Shown piece after piece: positions 26,808-35,940 of a stretch of 64,000 bases of DNA; within the stretch, counting starts at the first letter, position 1, and every line of letters starts with the position of its first letter. The position numbers were made by a program, and so were the translations under genes. The notes under the pieces are model-generated. The model searched no databases and was not told the DNA's origin. It was given only the letters and a program-made list of their open reading frames with translations. Origin of the DNA: CALCMJ01 sp964475415 (lineage in GTDB: Bacteria; Bacteroidota; Bacteroidia; Chitinophagales; Saprospiraceae); contig CAYYWZ010000012.1 of NCBI GenBank assembly GCA_964475415.1, positions 1 to 64,000 on the forward strand. The letters are read 5' to 3'.

Positions 26808-29438
26808 TTAAGATAACTTAGCTATACTTTCCTTAATCTTTGCTATCCGATCCAGACCGTCCGCTAGCTTTTTCTTTTCGTTAGCTACAACAGCTTCTGG
26901 AGCATTATTGACAAAACGTTCGTTGTCTAATTTCTTATTGACCGAGGCAACAAATCCTTCTTCGTAAATCAACTTCTCCTTAAGGGAAACCAGTTCTGCT
27001 TCTACATCTATTTCCTGATCTAACTCTATGAAAAACTTGTTCGTCCCGATGATAAAAGAAAGACTGTTATCTACTTCTTTTTCCACTACTTCTATAGACT
27101 TAAGAACCGCTAGTTTAGATACTAAGCCCATCCATCCTTTGTTCTCAGAAAGACGCTCTATACCATCACTAGAAAATATTGAGAGTTCTAATTCCTCTCT
27201 TTGTTTTACCCCATTCTTATTTCTGATGTCTCTGACATTCTTAGCAATATCATAAATGATCTCTACATCTTTTAAGACATCTGTATCATGTGCAGCAAAT
27301 ACAGGATTTTGACTCATGATACAATCCTCCCCTTCCGCTCTCTCTTGCAACATATGCCATACCTCTTCTGTGATGAATGGCATAAATGGATGCAGTAAAG
27401 TACATATCTGAGAGAAATATTCTATAGTCTTATCATAGGTTACTTTGCTGATCTTACCATCTGTAGGCTTGATCATTTCTAAGTACCAAGAGCAGAAATC
27501 ATCCCAAATGAATGAGTACAGTTTCTTAAGTATTTCCGATAATCTGAAATCTTTATAATTATCTTCTATCTCCGTATGTATTGCAGCTAACTTATGAGCA
27601 AACCACTCTGTGGCATAAACTTCCTGATCGGATGGAGCTATATTATCTTGAGCCTCCCATCCTTTGACAAATCTAAGTGCATTCCATATCTTGTTACAGA
27701 ACTTCTTACCCTGATCACAGAGACTATCATCAAATAAAAGATCTCCACCTGCTGGCGAACAAGAGAGCATTCCGAATCTTACACCGTCCGCTCCAAACTT
27801 GTTAATCAGTTCTAAAGCATCTGGCGAATTCCCAAGAGACTTACTCATCTTTCTTCTCTGCTTATCTCTCACCATGCCGGTAAAATATACATGATCAAAT
27901 GGCTTCTTATCTTCCCACTCATATCCTGCCATAACCATACGTGCAACCCATAGGAAAATAATATCCCAGCCGGTTACAAGAACAGAAGTAGGATAATAAT
28001 AATCTAACTCTTCTCTATTCTTAAAACCGTCAAAAACACTGATCGGCCATAACCATGACGAAAACCAAGTATCTAATACATCTTCATCCTGCTTAAGATC
28101 TTCTATACTAAGATCAGGCTTATTGAGTTTTTCTCTTGCTTGCTCTAGTGCTTGTTCAGCATTTTCCGCAACAAATATTTCATCTTCATAATACCATGCA
28201 GGAATCCTATGTCCCCACCATAGCTGTCTAGAAATACACCAATCTCGGATATTGTCTAGCCAATGCTTATAGGTATTTTTATACTTCTTAGGATTAAAAA
28301 TTACATCATCATTCATCACTGCATTCAGTGCTGGTTCGGTGATCATCTGCATATTGACATACCACTGCATAGATAACTTAGGTTCCACTACAGCATTCGT
28401 TCTCTCTGACCTACCAACTGAGTGAGGATAATCCTCTTTCTTTGCTAGTAATCCTATCTCTTCTAGATCTTTTACAATTTCTTTTCTTACTCTGAATCTA
28501 TCTAGACCTATATATAGTTCTCCTGCCTTACTTACTGTTCCATTATCATTGAATATATCTATAACTTCTAGCTCGTGTCTTTTTCCGATCTCATAATCAT
28601 TGACATCATGTGCTGGAGTAACCTTAAGAGCACCAGTACCAAACTCTTGCTCTACATAGCTATCAAAAATGACAGGAACAGCTCTATTGACTAGAGGCAC
28701 GATGACCTTTTTACCCTTTAAGTGTGTATATCGTTCGTCTTCTGGGTGAACCGCTATAGCTGAATCTCCTAATATCGTTTCCGGTCTTGTTGTTGCTATC
28801 GTCACATAAGTATTCTCTTCTCCTTCTATAGCATATTTGACATGATAGAGAAAAGAATTTTCCTCTTTGTGCAGAACCTCCTCATTAGACAATACAGTCT
28901 GAGCTTCTGGATCCCAGTTGACCATTCTCAGTCCTCTATATAATTTGCCTTTCTTATGCAGATCTACGAATGCTTTGAACACTGCTTCAGAACGGGTCTC
29001 ATCCATTGTAAAGGCAGTCCGCTCCCAGTCACAAGAAGCTCCTAACTTCTTAAGCTGTTGCAGAATTATTCCACCATATTTTTCTTTCCATTCCCAAGCT
29101 TTTTCTAGATATTCATCTCTTGTGAGATCCGATTTTTTGACCCCTTGCTCTCTAAGCATACGCACAACTTTTGCCTCTGTTGCTATAGAAGCATGATCCG
29201 TTCCCGGCACCCAGCAAGCATTCTTGCCATCTATCCTAGCCTTACGTATAAGGATATCCTGGATAGAGTTGTTGAGCATATGTCCCATATGTAAGATACC
29301 TGTGACATTAGGCGGTGGTATAACGATACTGAACGCTTCTCTATCATCTGGTTCTGAGTGGAAATAGTTTTTTTCCATCCAGTGCTTATACCACTTATCC
29401 TCTACCAGGGACGCATCATACTTAGAAGAAATCTCCAT
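26808..29438 (-). CDS. valS: Valyl-tRNA synthetase
   Basis: A class I aminoacyl-tRNA synthetase of 876 residues charging tRNA-Val. The HIGH motif is HMGH (residues 50-53, in PPPNVTGILHMGHMLNNS), the editing CP1 domain follows (TTRPETILGDSAIAVHPED), the KMSKS motif is KMSKSLGNSPD, and the C-terminal coiled-coil arm typical of ValRS is present (EAELVSLKEKLIYEEGF onward). Full length. It lies 12 bp downstream of lysA, suggesting co-transcription. Confidence 0.98.
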   Translation of the reverse strand: MEISSKYDASLVEDKWYKHWMEKNYFHSEPDDREAFSIVIPPPNVTGILHMGHMLNNSIQDILIRKARIDGKNACWVPGTDHASIATEAKVVRMLREQGVKKSDLTRDEYLEKAWEWKEKYGGIILQQLKKLGASCDWERTAFTMDETRSEAVFKAFVDLHKKGKLYRGLRMVNWDPEAQTVLSNEEVLHKEENSFLYHVKYAIEGEENTYVTIATTRPETILGDSAIAVHPEDERYTHLKGKKVIVPLVNRAVPVIFDSYVEQEFGTGALKVTPAHDVNDYEIGKRHELEVIDIFNDNGTVSKAGELYIGLDRFRVRKEIVKDLEEIGLLAKKEDYPHSVGRSERTNAVVEPKLSMQWYVNMQMITEPALNAVMNDDVIFNPKKYKNTYKHWLDNIRDWCISRQLWWGHRIPAWYYEDEIFVAENAEQALEQAREKLNKPDLSIEDLKQDEDVLDTWFSSWLWPISVFDGFKNREELDYYYPTSVLVTGWDIIFLWVARMVMAGYEWEDKKPFDHVYFTGMVRDKQRRKMSKSLGNSPDALELINKFGADGVRFGMLSCSPAGGDLLFDDSLCDQGKKFCNKIWNALRFVKGWEAQDNIAPSDQEVYATEWFAHKLAAIHTEIEDNYKDFRLSEILKKLYSFIWDDFCSWYLEMIKPTDGKISKVTYDKTIEYFSQICTLLHPFMPFITEEVWHMLQERAEGEDCIMSQNPVFAAHDTDVLKDVEIIYDIAKNVRDIRNKNGVKQREELELSIFSSDGIERLSENKGWMGLVSKLAVLKSIEVVEKEVDNSLSFIIGTNKFFIELDQEIDVEAELVSLKEKLIYEEGFVASVNKKLDNERFVNNAPEAVVANEKKKLADGLDRIAKIKESIAKLS

Positions 29439-29450
29439 ATTATTGTTTAT

Positions 29451-30686
29451 CTAAAAAATATCTAATTGTACTTGTTTTCTCATTATATCCTCCATGCTTT
29501 CTCGCTCTCTGATGAGATATGATTCTCCATCATGAATCATCACTTCAGCAGGTCTATATCTACTATTATAATTCGAAGCCATCGAGAAGCAATAAGCTCC
29601 TGCATTCATAAAGCATAAAATGTCACCTTCGCTTATTTCGCTTATCCTCCTATTGACACCAAAGGTATCCGTCTCACAAATATACCCTACTACTGTGTAA
29701 AACCTCATTTTACCTCCAGGTTTAGATACATTGACAATCTCATGATGTGCATTATAGAACATCGGTCTTATAAGGTGATTCAGCCCAGAATCTACACCTA
29801 CAAATACGGTAGAGGTAGTTTGCTTTACTACATTAGCTTTGACAAGAAAATACCCTGACTCACTTACTAGGTATTTTCCTGGTTCAAATTTCATAGTCAA
29901 TTCTCTTCCATACTCTGCACAGAACTCTGCAAAACGTTCAGATATTCCAGCACCCAATTCTTCTATATTGGTCTCTATGCCATTAGACTTATATGGAACC
30001 TTGAAACCACTCCCGAAATCTAAATATTGCAAATTCTTAAACTCTTTTGCTGCATTAAATAAAATTTCTGCAGCATATAAGAATACATCAGCATCAAGAA
30101 TATCAGATCCAGTATGCATATGTAAACCTTCTATTGTGATACCTGTAGCTTCTACTATTCTATGTATGTGCGGCAACTGATGTACAGATATTCCAAACTT
30201 AGAATCTATATGACCTGTCATGATCTTGGAATTTCCTCCTGCCATGATATGTGGATTAATTCTTACACATACTGGGTAATCGGGGTGACTCTGTCCAAAC
30301 TGTTCTAGTATAGATAGATTGTCAATATTGATCTTTACCCCTAATTGAGCTACTGCTTCTATTTCCTCCAGAGACACACAATTAGGAGTGTATATAATAT
30401 CTTCTTTTGGAAATCCTGCCTGTAGACCTATCTTTACTTCTTGTATAGAAACCGTATCTAGTCCAGCTCCGATAGAGTTTACAAACTTTAAGATATTGAT
30501 ATTAGTAAGTGCTTTACACGCAAAGTTGAAAGTTGTTTTTTCGTATGTAAATGCAGATTTCAACCTAGCGTATTGTCTAGCAATGATGCTGGTATCATAG
30601 ACATATAATGGACAGCCGTACCGATCACAAAGATCAGCAGCGTCAATGTTTTCCCCCAATTGGAAATTCCCCCCCGTTGTATTCAT
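29451..30686 (-). CDS. lysA: Diaminopimelate decarboxylase
   Basis: A 411-residue fold-type III PLP enzyme producing L-lysine from meso-diaminopimelate. The PLP lysine is Lys58 in FNFACKALTN. Other marks are the VRINPHIMAGG stretch with HIDSKFGI, GLHMHTGSDI (histidine stacking on PLP), the GSGFKVPY glycine loop and the C-terminal GAYCFSMASNYNSR that contributes to the partner subunit's active site. The start ATG precedes a short extension MNTTGGNFQL. A divergent sigma-factor gene lies 202 bp upstream. Confidence 0.93.
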   Translation of the reverse strand: MNTTGGNFQLGENIDAADLCDRYGCPLYVYDTSIIARQYARLKSAFTYEKTTFNFACKALTNINILKFVNSIGAGLDTVSIQEVKIGLQAGFPKEDIIYTPNCVSLEEIEAVAQLGVKINIDNLSILEQFGQSHPDYPVCVRINPHIMAGGNSKIMTGHIDSKFGISVHQLPHIHRIVEATGITIEGLHMHTGSDILDADVFLYAAEILFNAAKEFKNLQYLDFGSGFKVPYKSNGIETNIEELGAGISERFAEFCAEYGRELTMKFEPGKYLVSESGYFLVKANVVKQTTSTVFVGVDSGLNHLIRPMFYNAHHEIVNVSKPGGKMRFYTVVGYICETDTFGVNRRISEISEGDILCFMNAGAYCFSMASNYNSRYRPAEVMIHDGESYLIRERESMEDIMRKQVQLDIF

Positions 30687-30888
30687 TTTTTATTTATTAT
30701 TATTTAAGCGTGCAAAGATATTAATATTCTAGTTTATCTATATAATCCAGACCTTCAATCCTGGCTTAATTATGGGAATAAAATAAGCAGGCAATTCATT
30801 TAAATTTTACTTATTTTTAGAATAGAACTCAGATTTACACACCAAAAACTAAAAAGACTACATCTTATAATAAACGATAGCTACCTAA

Positions 30889-31431
30889 GTGAGTAAACTT
30901 TATGAAAATATCATCCAAGATCTAAAAAAAGGGACTAAGTTAGCTCAGGAGACCCTCTATAAATCTTACGCAGCTGAGTTTCTATCTCTTACTAGAAGAT
31001 ATGTAAAAAACACTGCAGATGCGGAAGATGTCTTTATAAAAGCTTTTTACAAAATTCTAACCAAAATAGATAGCTATACTGGGTCGGGAAATTTCGAAGG
31101 ATGGATGAAGCGAATTGTCATAAATGAATCCTTAATGCATCTGAGAAAAAATCATAATTTCCTACTTACCCTAGAAGCAAGTCATATAGATATAAAACAA
31201 GAGGTGCACTACGGATCTGATATAGATTACCAGAACCTACTGAAGATGTTAGATCTTCTTCCGACAGGTTATAGAACAGTATTCAACCTTTACGTGGTAG
31301 AAGGTTACAAACATAGAGAGATAGCTGAGCAACTAGGCATCAGTATAAATACCTCAAAATCGCAGCTTATTCTTGCAAAAAAAAGAATGAGAGAAATACT
31401 TAAAAAAAAACATATATATAATATAGCGTAG
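30889..31431 (+). CDS. ECF-type RNA polymerase sigma factor
   Basis: A 180-residue sigma-70 family protein with region 2 (LYKSYAAEFLSLTRRYVKN, then DAEDVFIKAFYKIL and FEGWMKRIVINESL) and region 4 (LPTGYRTVFNLYVVEGYKHREIAEQLGIS, helix-turn-helix). The start is GTG at 30889: the codon immediately before is TAA, and no in-frame ATG gives a complete region 2. It is two bases ahead of a small membrane protein that probably acts as its anti-sigma partner. The regulon is unknown. Confidence 0.92.
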   Translation: MSKLYENIIQDLKKGTKLAQETLYKSYAAEFLSLTRRYVKNTADAEDVFIKAFYKILTKIDSYTGSGNFEGWMKRIVINESLMHLRKNHNFLLTLEASHIDIKQEVHYGSDIDYQNLLKMLDLLPTGYRTVFNLYVVEGYKHREIAEQLGISINTSKSQLILAKKRMREILKKKHIYNIA

Positions 31432-31433
31432 TC

Positions 31434-31781
31434 ATGAATAATTTAGAAAATGAAATCATAAAAGCAGCAAAGAATCATCCTGGTGATGTACCTACACATT
31501 TATGGAATAGATTAGATGCTAAACTGCATGACAATAAGCAGAACAAAAAGATAAAAAGGTATAAGTATATTAGTGTAGCAGCTTCCTTTGTTGCTTGTGC
31601 TGCAGTATCTACGTTTCTGTATTACAACTCTTATAAGTGGAATCCTCAGATCTTGGCCTATTCCAGTAGCAAGAATCTAATCTTAGAAGATTTATTACCG
31701 CTCGAAGACGATTTCTATAACCCGCAGAAGATAGCCTTACTACATAACACTGCTAGCTACAAAGAATTTCACGGTAAGTAA
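31434..31781 (+). CDS. Small single-pass membrane protein, probable anti-sigma partner
   Basis: A 115-residue protein with a 40-residue cytosolic part (EIIKAAKNHPGDVPTHLWNRLDAKL), a basic stretch (NKKIKRYKYI), one membrane helix (SVAASFVACAAVSTFLYY) and a 45-residue outer tail. Position, topology and the HLWNRLDAKL helix resemble the short anti-sigma-like proteins that follow ECF genes in Bacteroidota; no known domain is certain. It starts 2 bp after the sigma factor and ends directly against the convergent acyltransferase gene with no intervening base. Confidence 0.7.
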   Translation: MNNLENEIIKAAKNHPGDVPTHLWNRLDAKLHDNKQNKKIKRYKYISVAASFVACAAVSTFLYYNSYKWNPQILAYSSSKNLILEDLLPLEDDFYNPQKIALLHNTASYKEFHGK

Positions 31782-32954
31782 TTATTTAAATGGATTTCTT
31801 GGTTGCCACTCGACTTCTGGAACGGTTATATCGAGCACATAAGGCACTAACTTATTCATTATACTATTATAATGTTTAGCATAGAGATTAATATTTTCAG
31901 GTGTAGCACCTATTGACGACTTAATTTCTAGGGCAGTTCTAGACATGTGTAGCACATTCATACTAGAATTTATACTATCCTCTACCATGTAATACAACAT
32001 GTTTTGATACAACTGATATTTATAGTTTTTGTCTACATCGTATCCTAGATAGTGTGCGTCTATTTCTCCATTATTAATTACTAGTGTGTAAAAAGCTATG
32101 AGTTGTTCTTCTTCGAAAATACCTACTATTTTTAGCTTATCACCTAGTGCTTCATCTAAGGCAATGAAATAATCTTCATGCAAAAGGAATAGATTAAAAC
32201 CAGCCTGATCTACAGTCTTGCGATATGCCTGGTACATATCAGACTTATATTTATGTAAATCCTGTCGGTCTAAATCTTTCTTTACTAAATCACCAAATTT
32301 CTTTCTTGCTCTTTTGTATCTCACTCTATACTTAGACTTCAATGCCGCTAGATAATCATCCATTACCTTCCATTCTTCAGATAGATCTAGTCTCATCTTA
32401 GGCTGTATAGAAAAATGAGTAAATTTATTTTTTACCAACTTCTCTCCATAGATAGCTTCAGGATCTTCAAAATCCTTCATCAAAATACCGTTAGCTTTTA
32501 GCTTTATATTTTTTAGAAATGACTTGTATTGTAAGACTACATCCATCAATATTTTTGGCTTCTCCTCCGAAGTCAAAACATTTGACATGTAGTTACCATA
32601 GTTACCACTTAATAAGGTGTTTCCTGATACTACAAGGTGAAAATTCAGAAAAGGAAGTATCAGTTGTTTAAGTCCATTTTTTAGTTTTTGTGGGAATGTC
32701 AATTTAGTTTCTGTCTTACCAAAAGACTCTGACAGCTTAATTTCAAGATATTGAAAGGTAAATTTAGCAACAGGTTTTCCTTCTTTTTTTACAAGGGCAA
32801 AATGGGTTAGGACATGATAAGGAGGATAAGCATTCATTACTTTGAGATAGGCAGAGGACCAGTAGGTATTCCCTACATAGAGGGCATCCCAGTCATTTTC
32901 TAATCCATCAAGTTTATCCAAGAACAAAATTTCTATTTCCGACTTATTTGTCAC
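31782..32954 (-). CDS. FemAB/GNAT-like acyltransferase family protein
   Basis: A 390-residue cytosolic protein. The C-terminal half has the basic helix region LKSKYRVRYKRARKKFGDL followed by a GNAT-type core (KLKIVGIFEEEQLIAFYTLVINNGEIDAHYLGYD and YQLYQNMLYYMVEDSI), as in FemAB-like and 'peptidogalycan biosynthesis' acetyltransferase families. These use aminoacyl-tRNA or acyl-CoA donors, but the donor and substrate here are not known. It lies 1 bp downstream of the pyrophosphatase-like lipoprotein gene, so the two are co-transcribed. Confidence 0.72.
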   Translation of the reverse strand: MTNKSEIEILFLDKLDGLENDWDALYVGNTYWSSAYLKVMNAYPPYHVLTHFALVKKEGKPVAKFTFQYLEIKLSESFGKTETKLTFPQKLKNGLKQLILPFLNFHLVVSGNTLLSGNYGNYMSNVLTSEEKPKILMDVVLQYKSFLKNIKLKANGILMKDFEDPEAIYGEKLVKNKFTHFSIQPKMRLDLSEEWKVMDDYLAALKSKYRVRYKRARKKFGDLVKKDLDRQDLHKYKSDMYQAYRKTVDQAGFNLFLLHEDYFIALDEALGDKLKIVGIFEEEQLIAFYTLVINNGEIDAHYLGYDVDKNYKYQLYQNMLYYMVEDSINSSMNVLHMSRTALEIKSSIGATPENINLYAKHYNSIMNKLVPYVLDITVPEVEWQPRNPFK

Positions 32955-32955
32955 A

Positions 32956-33510
32956 CTACTTAGTCTCTAATTCTTCATTTGAAATAATATGTTCAATAGC
33001 CGTCTGTTCACTTGACCACTGTACCTTCAAGCTTCTCTCGTTATTATTTTTGTACTTAAACCAATTTTCTATCATATTCTTGACGCCATAGTGATTTACA
33101 GAAAAGTCAGCATAATCTGATACAGGAATTGATCTACGTGTGGAATCAGCTGGCACTGAAACGATATATCTATCTACGATCATCCCGTTAGAGGTTGACA
33201 GAAAAGCAACAGGAAGAATTTTAATTTGTTTATTTTTTTCTATTCTATCTGCAATGACAATAGTCTTAAGGTCTTTATTATGACCTTTGTAGGCAGCTAT
33301 ATTGAACGGAGCAGGCAGAAAAGCAATAGACTCATCATCTAAACTTTCTCCAGCAGGAAGTGTGATGACAACCTTATATCCCTCATGAAAACTAACCTTA
33401 GGAATATCCTTTTTCTCATTTTTACACCCTATAAGAAGTGTCACTAAAACCAAAATAGTTAACCTTAACAAATTTCTTGTTTTATCAAAAAACATATAAT
33501 AGCAGTACAA
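32956..33510 (-). CDS. Lipoprotein resembling an inactive inorganic pyrophosphatase
   Basis: A 184-residue protein with a hydrophobic N-terminus and lipobox (VTLLIGC). The remainder aligns by eye with soluble family I pyrophosphatases: YKVVITLPAGE to the substrate-end strand, FLPAPFNIAAYKG to the FYPCNYGYI block, KQIKILPVAFLS to the VIRCRPVGVL block, DRYIVSVPAD to the KLVAVP block, and VKNMIENWFKYKNN to the C-terminal helix with its HYK-like end. However, the metal-binding DGDPVDV loop is replaced by HNKDLKT, losing the key aspartates. It is therefore probably not an active pyrophosphatase. The homology is my reading from memory and is moderate in confidence. Confidence 0.6.
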   Translation of the reverse strand: MYCYYMFFDKTRNLLRLTILVLVTLLIGCKNEKKDIPKVSFHEGYKVVITLPAGESLDDESIAFLPAPFNIAAYKGHNKDLKTIVIADRIEKNKQIKILPVAFLSTSNGMIVDRYIVSVPADSTRRSIPVSDYADFSVNHYGVKNMIENWFKYKNNNERSLKVQWSSEQTAIEHIISNEELETK

Positions 33511-33573
33511 AGTTAAAAAAGATATATAATAGTAACTAATTGTCTAAACCAGTACATTTTCCAAACTTATAAT

Positions 33574-33581
33574 TAGCTTTG
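33574..33581 (+). promoter_or_regulatory. Candidate -7 element upstream of the arsenosugar pair
   Basis: TAGCTTTG matches the Bacteroidota TAnnTTTG -7 box and lies 22 bp before the ATG. I see no convincing TTTG at the -33 distance. Confidence 0.4.
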
Positions 33582-33602
33582 TTTGCTTAAATATTTAAAT
33601 AT

Positions 33603-33938
33603 ATGTCACAAAATTATTTTGACCCAGCAGACTTAAAAAAATTCAAAGATATTACTGAATTTCAACAGGAGTATGGTGAAAAGTTTTTTGCCTATTATTC
33701 ATCAGTCTTTGAAGAAGGTGCACTAACAGCAAGAGAAAAATCGTTAATTGCTCTAGCAGTAGCTCATGCTGTAAATTGTCCTTATTGCATCGATGCATAT
33801 TCCTCTACTTGCTTATCTAAGGGTGCTGACGAAGAGCAAATGATGGAAGCAGTGCATGTTGCGGCAGCTATAAAAAGTGGTGCAACGCTGGTTACTAGTG
33901 TACAGATGATGAATCATGTCAAGAAAAAATTAATGTAA
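33603..33938 (+). CDS. Arsenosugar-biosynthesis-associated AhpD-like (peroxidase-like) protein
   Basis: A 111-residue carboxymuconolactone-decarboxylase/AhpD-fold protein. It has the redox pair CPYC (Cys59, Cys62), followed by a distal histidine in the helix MMEAVHVAAAIKSGATL. This variant is the one regularly encoded next to ArsS radical SAM enzymes. It is 6 bp upstream of arsS here. The fold is cytosolic and likely trimeric or hexameric as in AhpD; its precise role in arsenosugar synthesis is not established. Confidence 0.9.
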   Translation: MSQNYFDPADLKKFKDITEFQQEYGEKFFAYYSSVFEEGALTAREKSLIALAVAHAVNCPYCIDAYSSTCLSKGADEEQMMEAVHVAAAIKSGATLVTSVQMMNHVKKKLM

Positions 33939-33944
33939 ATACGC

Positions 33945-35015
33945 ATGGGAGTAAAACAAAAAAGTAAATCTCTAAAATTTAGTAAGAATAAACTATCTGA
34001 TACTTTTCTTCAATTAGAGGTACTTAATGGACAAGCTATCGTAGATCAAAAGTTCGAGCCATTTGCCAAGAAAGTTAAAGCACAAGGCTACGCTGCCGGA
34101 TTAACATCTGTAAAGATAGATGTCTTTCAGATCAATATAGGTAAACTCTGTAACCAAACCTGTGCGCACTGCCATGTCGATGCAGGACCAGATAGAAAGG
34201 AAGAGAATATGTCTAGAGAAACATTAGAGTTGTGTCTCAAGACTATAAAGGAATATAATATACCCATCGTAGATATTACTGGTGGCGCGCCAGAAATGAA
34301 CCCACATTTCAAGTGGTTTGTAGAGGAGTGTACTGCTATAGGCAGTAAGGTTATGGATAGATGTAATCTAACTATTATCAAGGCGAACAAAAAATATAAC
34401 GAACTACCAAAGTTTTTTGCAAAGAATAAAGTGGAGTTAGTTTCTTCTCTACCCTATTTTACAAAAACAAGAACGGACAGTCAGCGAGGTGACGGAGTTT
34501 TCAACGATTCTATAGAAGCCTTACAGATGCTAAATGCTGTTGGCTATGGTATGCCAGATTCTGACCTAGTACTTAACCTCGTTTATAATCCTTCAGGAGC
34601 TTACTTACCAGGTGATCAAGATGAGCTAGAAAGTGAGTTTAAACGTCAGTTGAAAAGAAGGTATAATATAGATTTTAATAATTTATTTGCCATAACAAAT
34701 TTGCCCATTAGCAGATTTCTTGATTATCTATTAGAAACGGACAATTACGAATCTTACATGACAGAACTTGTAGAAGCCTACAATCCTGCAACTGTAGATG
34801 GCCTTATGTGCAGAAATACCATCTCTGTGAGTTGGGATGGATATATCTATGATTGTGATTTTAACCAGATGTTGGACCTTAAGTCTAATGTAAAAGGAAA
34901 TCATATTAGTACATTTAATATGGATGAATATCTGGATCGGAAAATTGTATTAAATCAACATTGTTACGGTTGTACAGCAGGGTCTGGTTCTAGTTGCGGC
35001 GGTGAGATCAGCTAA
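33945..35015 (+). CDS. arsS: Arsenosugar biosynthesis radical SAM protein ArsS
   Basis: A 356-residue radical SAM/Cys-rich protein. The 4Fe-4S motif is CNQTCAHC (Cys69, Cys73, Cys76; CX3CX2C), with VDAGPDRKEENMSRETLE immediately after, which is typical of ArsS. The GGAPEMNPHF glycine region and the C-terminal Cys-rich tail (CDFNQMLDL; HCYGCTAGSGSSCGGE) support the family. ArsS couples a dimethylarsenic species to a 5'-deoxyadenosyl-derived ribose in arsenosugar formation. No ArsM methyltransferase is in this window, so the pathway partner must be elsewhere. Confidence 0.92.
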   Translation: MGVKQKSKSLKFSKNKLSDTFLQLEVLNGQAIVDQKFEPFAKKVKAQGYAAGLTSVKIDVFQINIGKLCNQTCAHCHVDAGPDRKEENMSRETLELCLKTIKEYNIPIVDITGGAPEMNPHFKWFVEECTAIGSKVMDRCNLTIIKANKKYNELPKFFAKNKVELVSSLPYFTKTRTDSQRGDGVFNDSIEALQMLNAVGYGMPDSDLVLNLVYNPSGAYLPGDQDELESEFKRQLKRRYNIDFNNLFAITNLPISRFLDYLLETDNYESYMTELVEAYNPATVDGLMCRNTISVSWDGYIYDCDFNQMLDLKSNVKGNHISTFNMDEYLDRKIVLNQHCYGCTAGSGSSCGGEIS

Positions 35016-35109
35016 TTACTGCTCACTTATATCTCAATAATTTAATATTTTAAGAAATCTTTAATGTACTTTTAGCGCATTACTACGTCTATATACAAAA
35101 TGTACGACC

Positions 35110-35856
35110 ATGAAAAATTTACTATTTCTAGCAATCATTGTTTTATTAAGCGCTTGTAAAACTAAGCAGCTTGTTATTCAAGAACAGGATAATATGATAG
35201 ATAAAATAGCAGAAGGAGATGTTGCTATGAGTCTGAGAAAAGGCCCATGTTTTGGTAAGTGCCCCGTTTTCGAAATGTCTGTAGACGGCAGTGGAAAAGC
35301 AATATACGAAGGCAAAAGATTTACAGATAAGATAGGAAAATTCGAAAAGCAACTTACAGATGAGGAATACAACACCTTAATACAAGCTTTTAGAAATTCT
35401 GATTTCGATACTTATCCCGAAGCCTATGAGAGCATGGTTCCAGACCTTCCACTCGTTGTAATAGGGTATAACGGGAAAACTGTAAAAGGAAAAGAAGATA
35501 GACCAGAGAAACTCATGGAATTAGAAAAAAGGATGGATATGGTCGCAAATCAAGATGGATGGACCATGATAGAAGGAGCTGATGTAGATGGAGTAAAACC
35601 TGAAAACAAACCTGAAAAAGACTACATGGTTGAAGAAATCCTAGTGCAACCGAACAAAGGAACCAACCTACCCGCTTGGCTAAAAGAATATAAATCAACT
35701 TATGGAGTGAGGCTTGTAAAGAAAATGGGAAGAGAAGATAGCCTATGGTTAGTAAGCTATGATATGAATAAAATATCTGGTGATGCTCTATTAAAGATAA
35801 TCAAAAAGGATGATCGTATAAAGTACGCCAACTTTAATCATAGCCTAGACAACTAG
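35110..35856 (+). CDS. DUF6438 domain lipoprotein
   Basis: A 248-residue lipoprotein (lipobox LLSAC, Cys16). Residues about 40-140 form a DUF6438 domain with its hallmark RKGPCFGKCPVFEMSVDGSG (two conserved Cys) and YEGKRFTDKIGKF. The C-terminal third (WLKEYKSTYGVRLVKKMGREDSLWLVSYD) looks like a second small alpha-beta domain. The family has no known function; it is common in Bacteroidota cell envelopes. It stands alone, downstream of arsS by 94 bp. Confidence 0.8.
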   Translation: MKNLLFLAIIVLLSACKTKQLVIQEQDNMIDKIAEGDVAMSLRKGPCFGKCPVFEMSVDGSGKAIYEGKRFTDKIGKFEKQLTDEEYNTLIQAFRNSDFDTYPEAYESMVPDLPLVVIGYNGKTVKGKEDRPEKLMELEKRMDMVANQDGWTMIEGADVDGVKPENKPEKDYMVEEILVQPNKGTNLPAWLKEYKSTYGVRLVKKMGREDSLWLVSYDMNKISGDALLKIIKKDDRIKYANFNHSLDN

Positions 35857-35940
35857 TCCATAATAGAGAAATAGTATAAGATATATTGATGGTAATTAAT
35901 TAAGCCAAACCAGTCTTTGAGCGCTTCTTCTAATAAGTGT

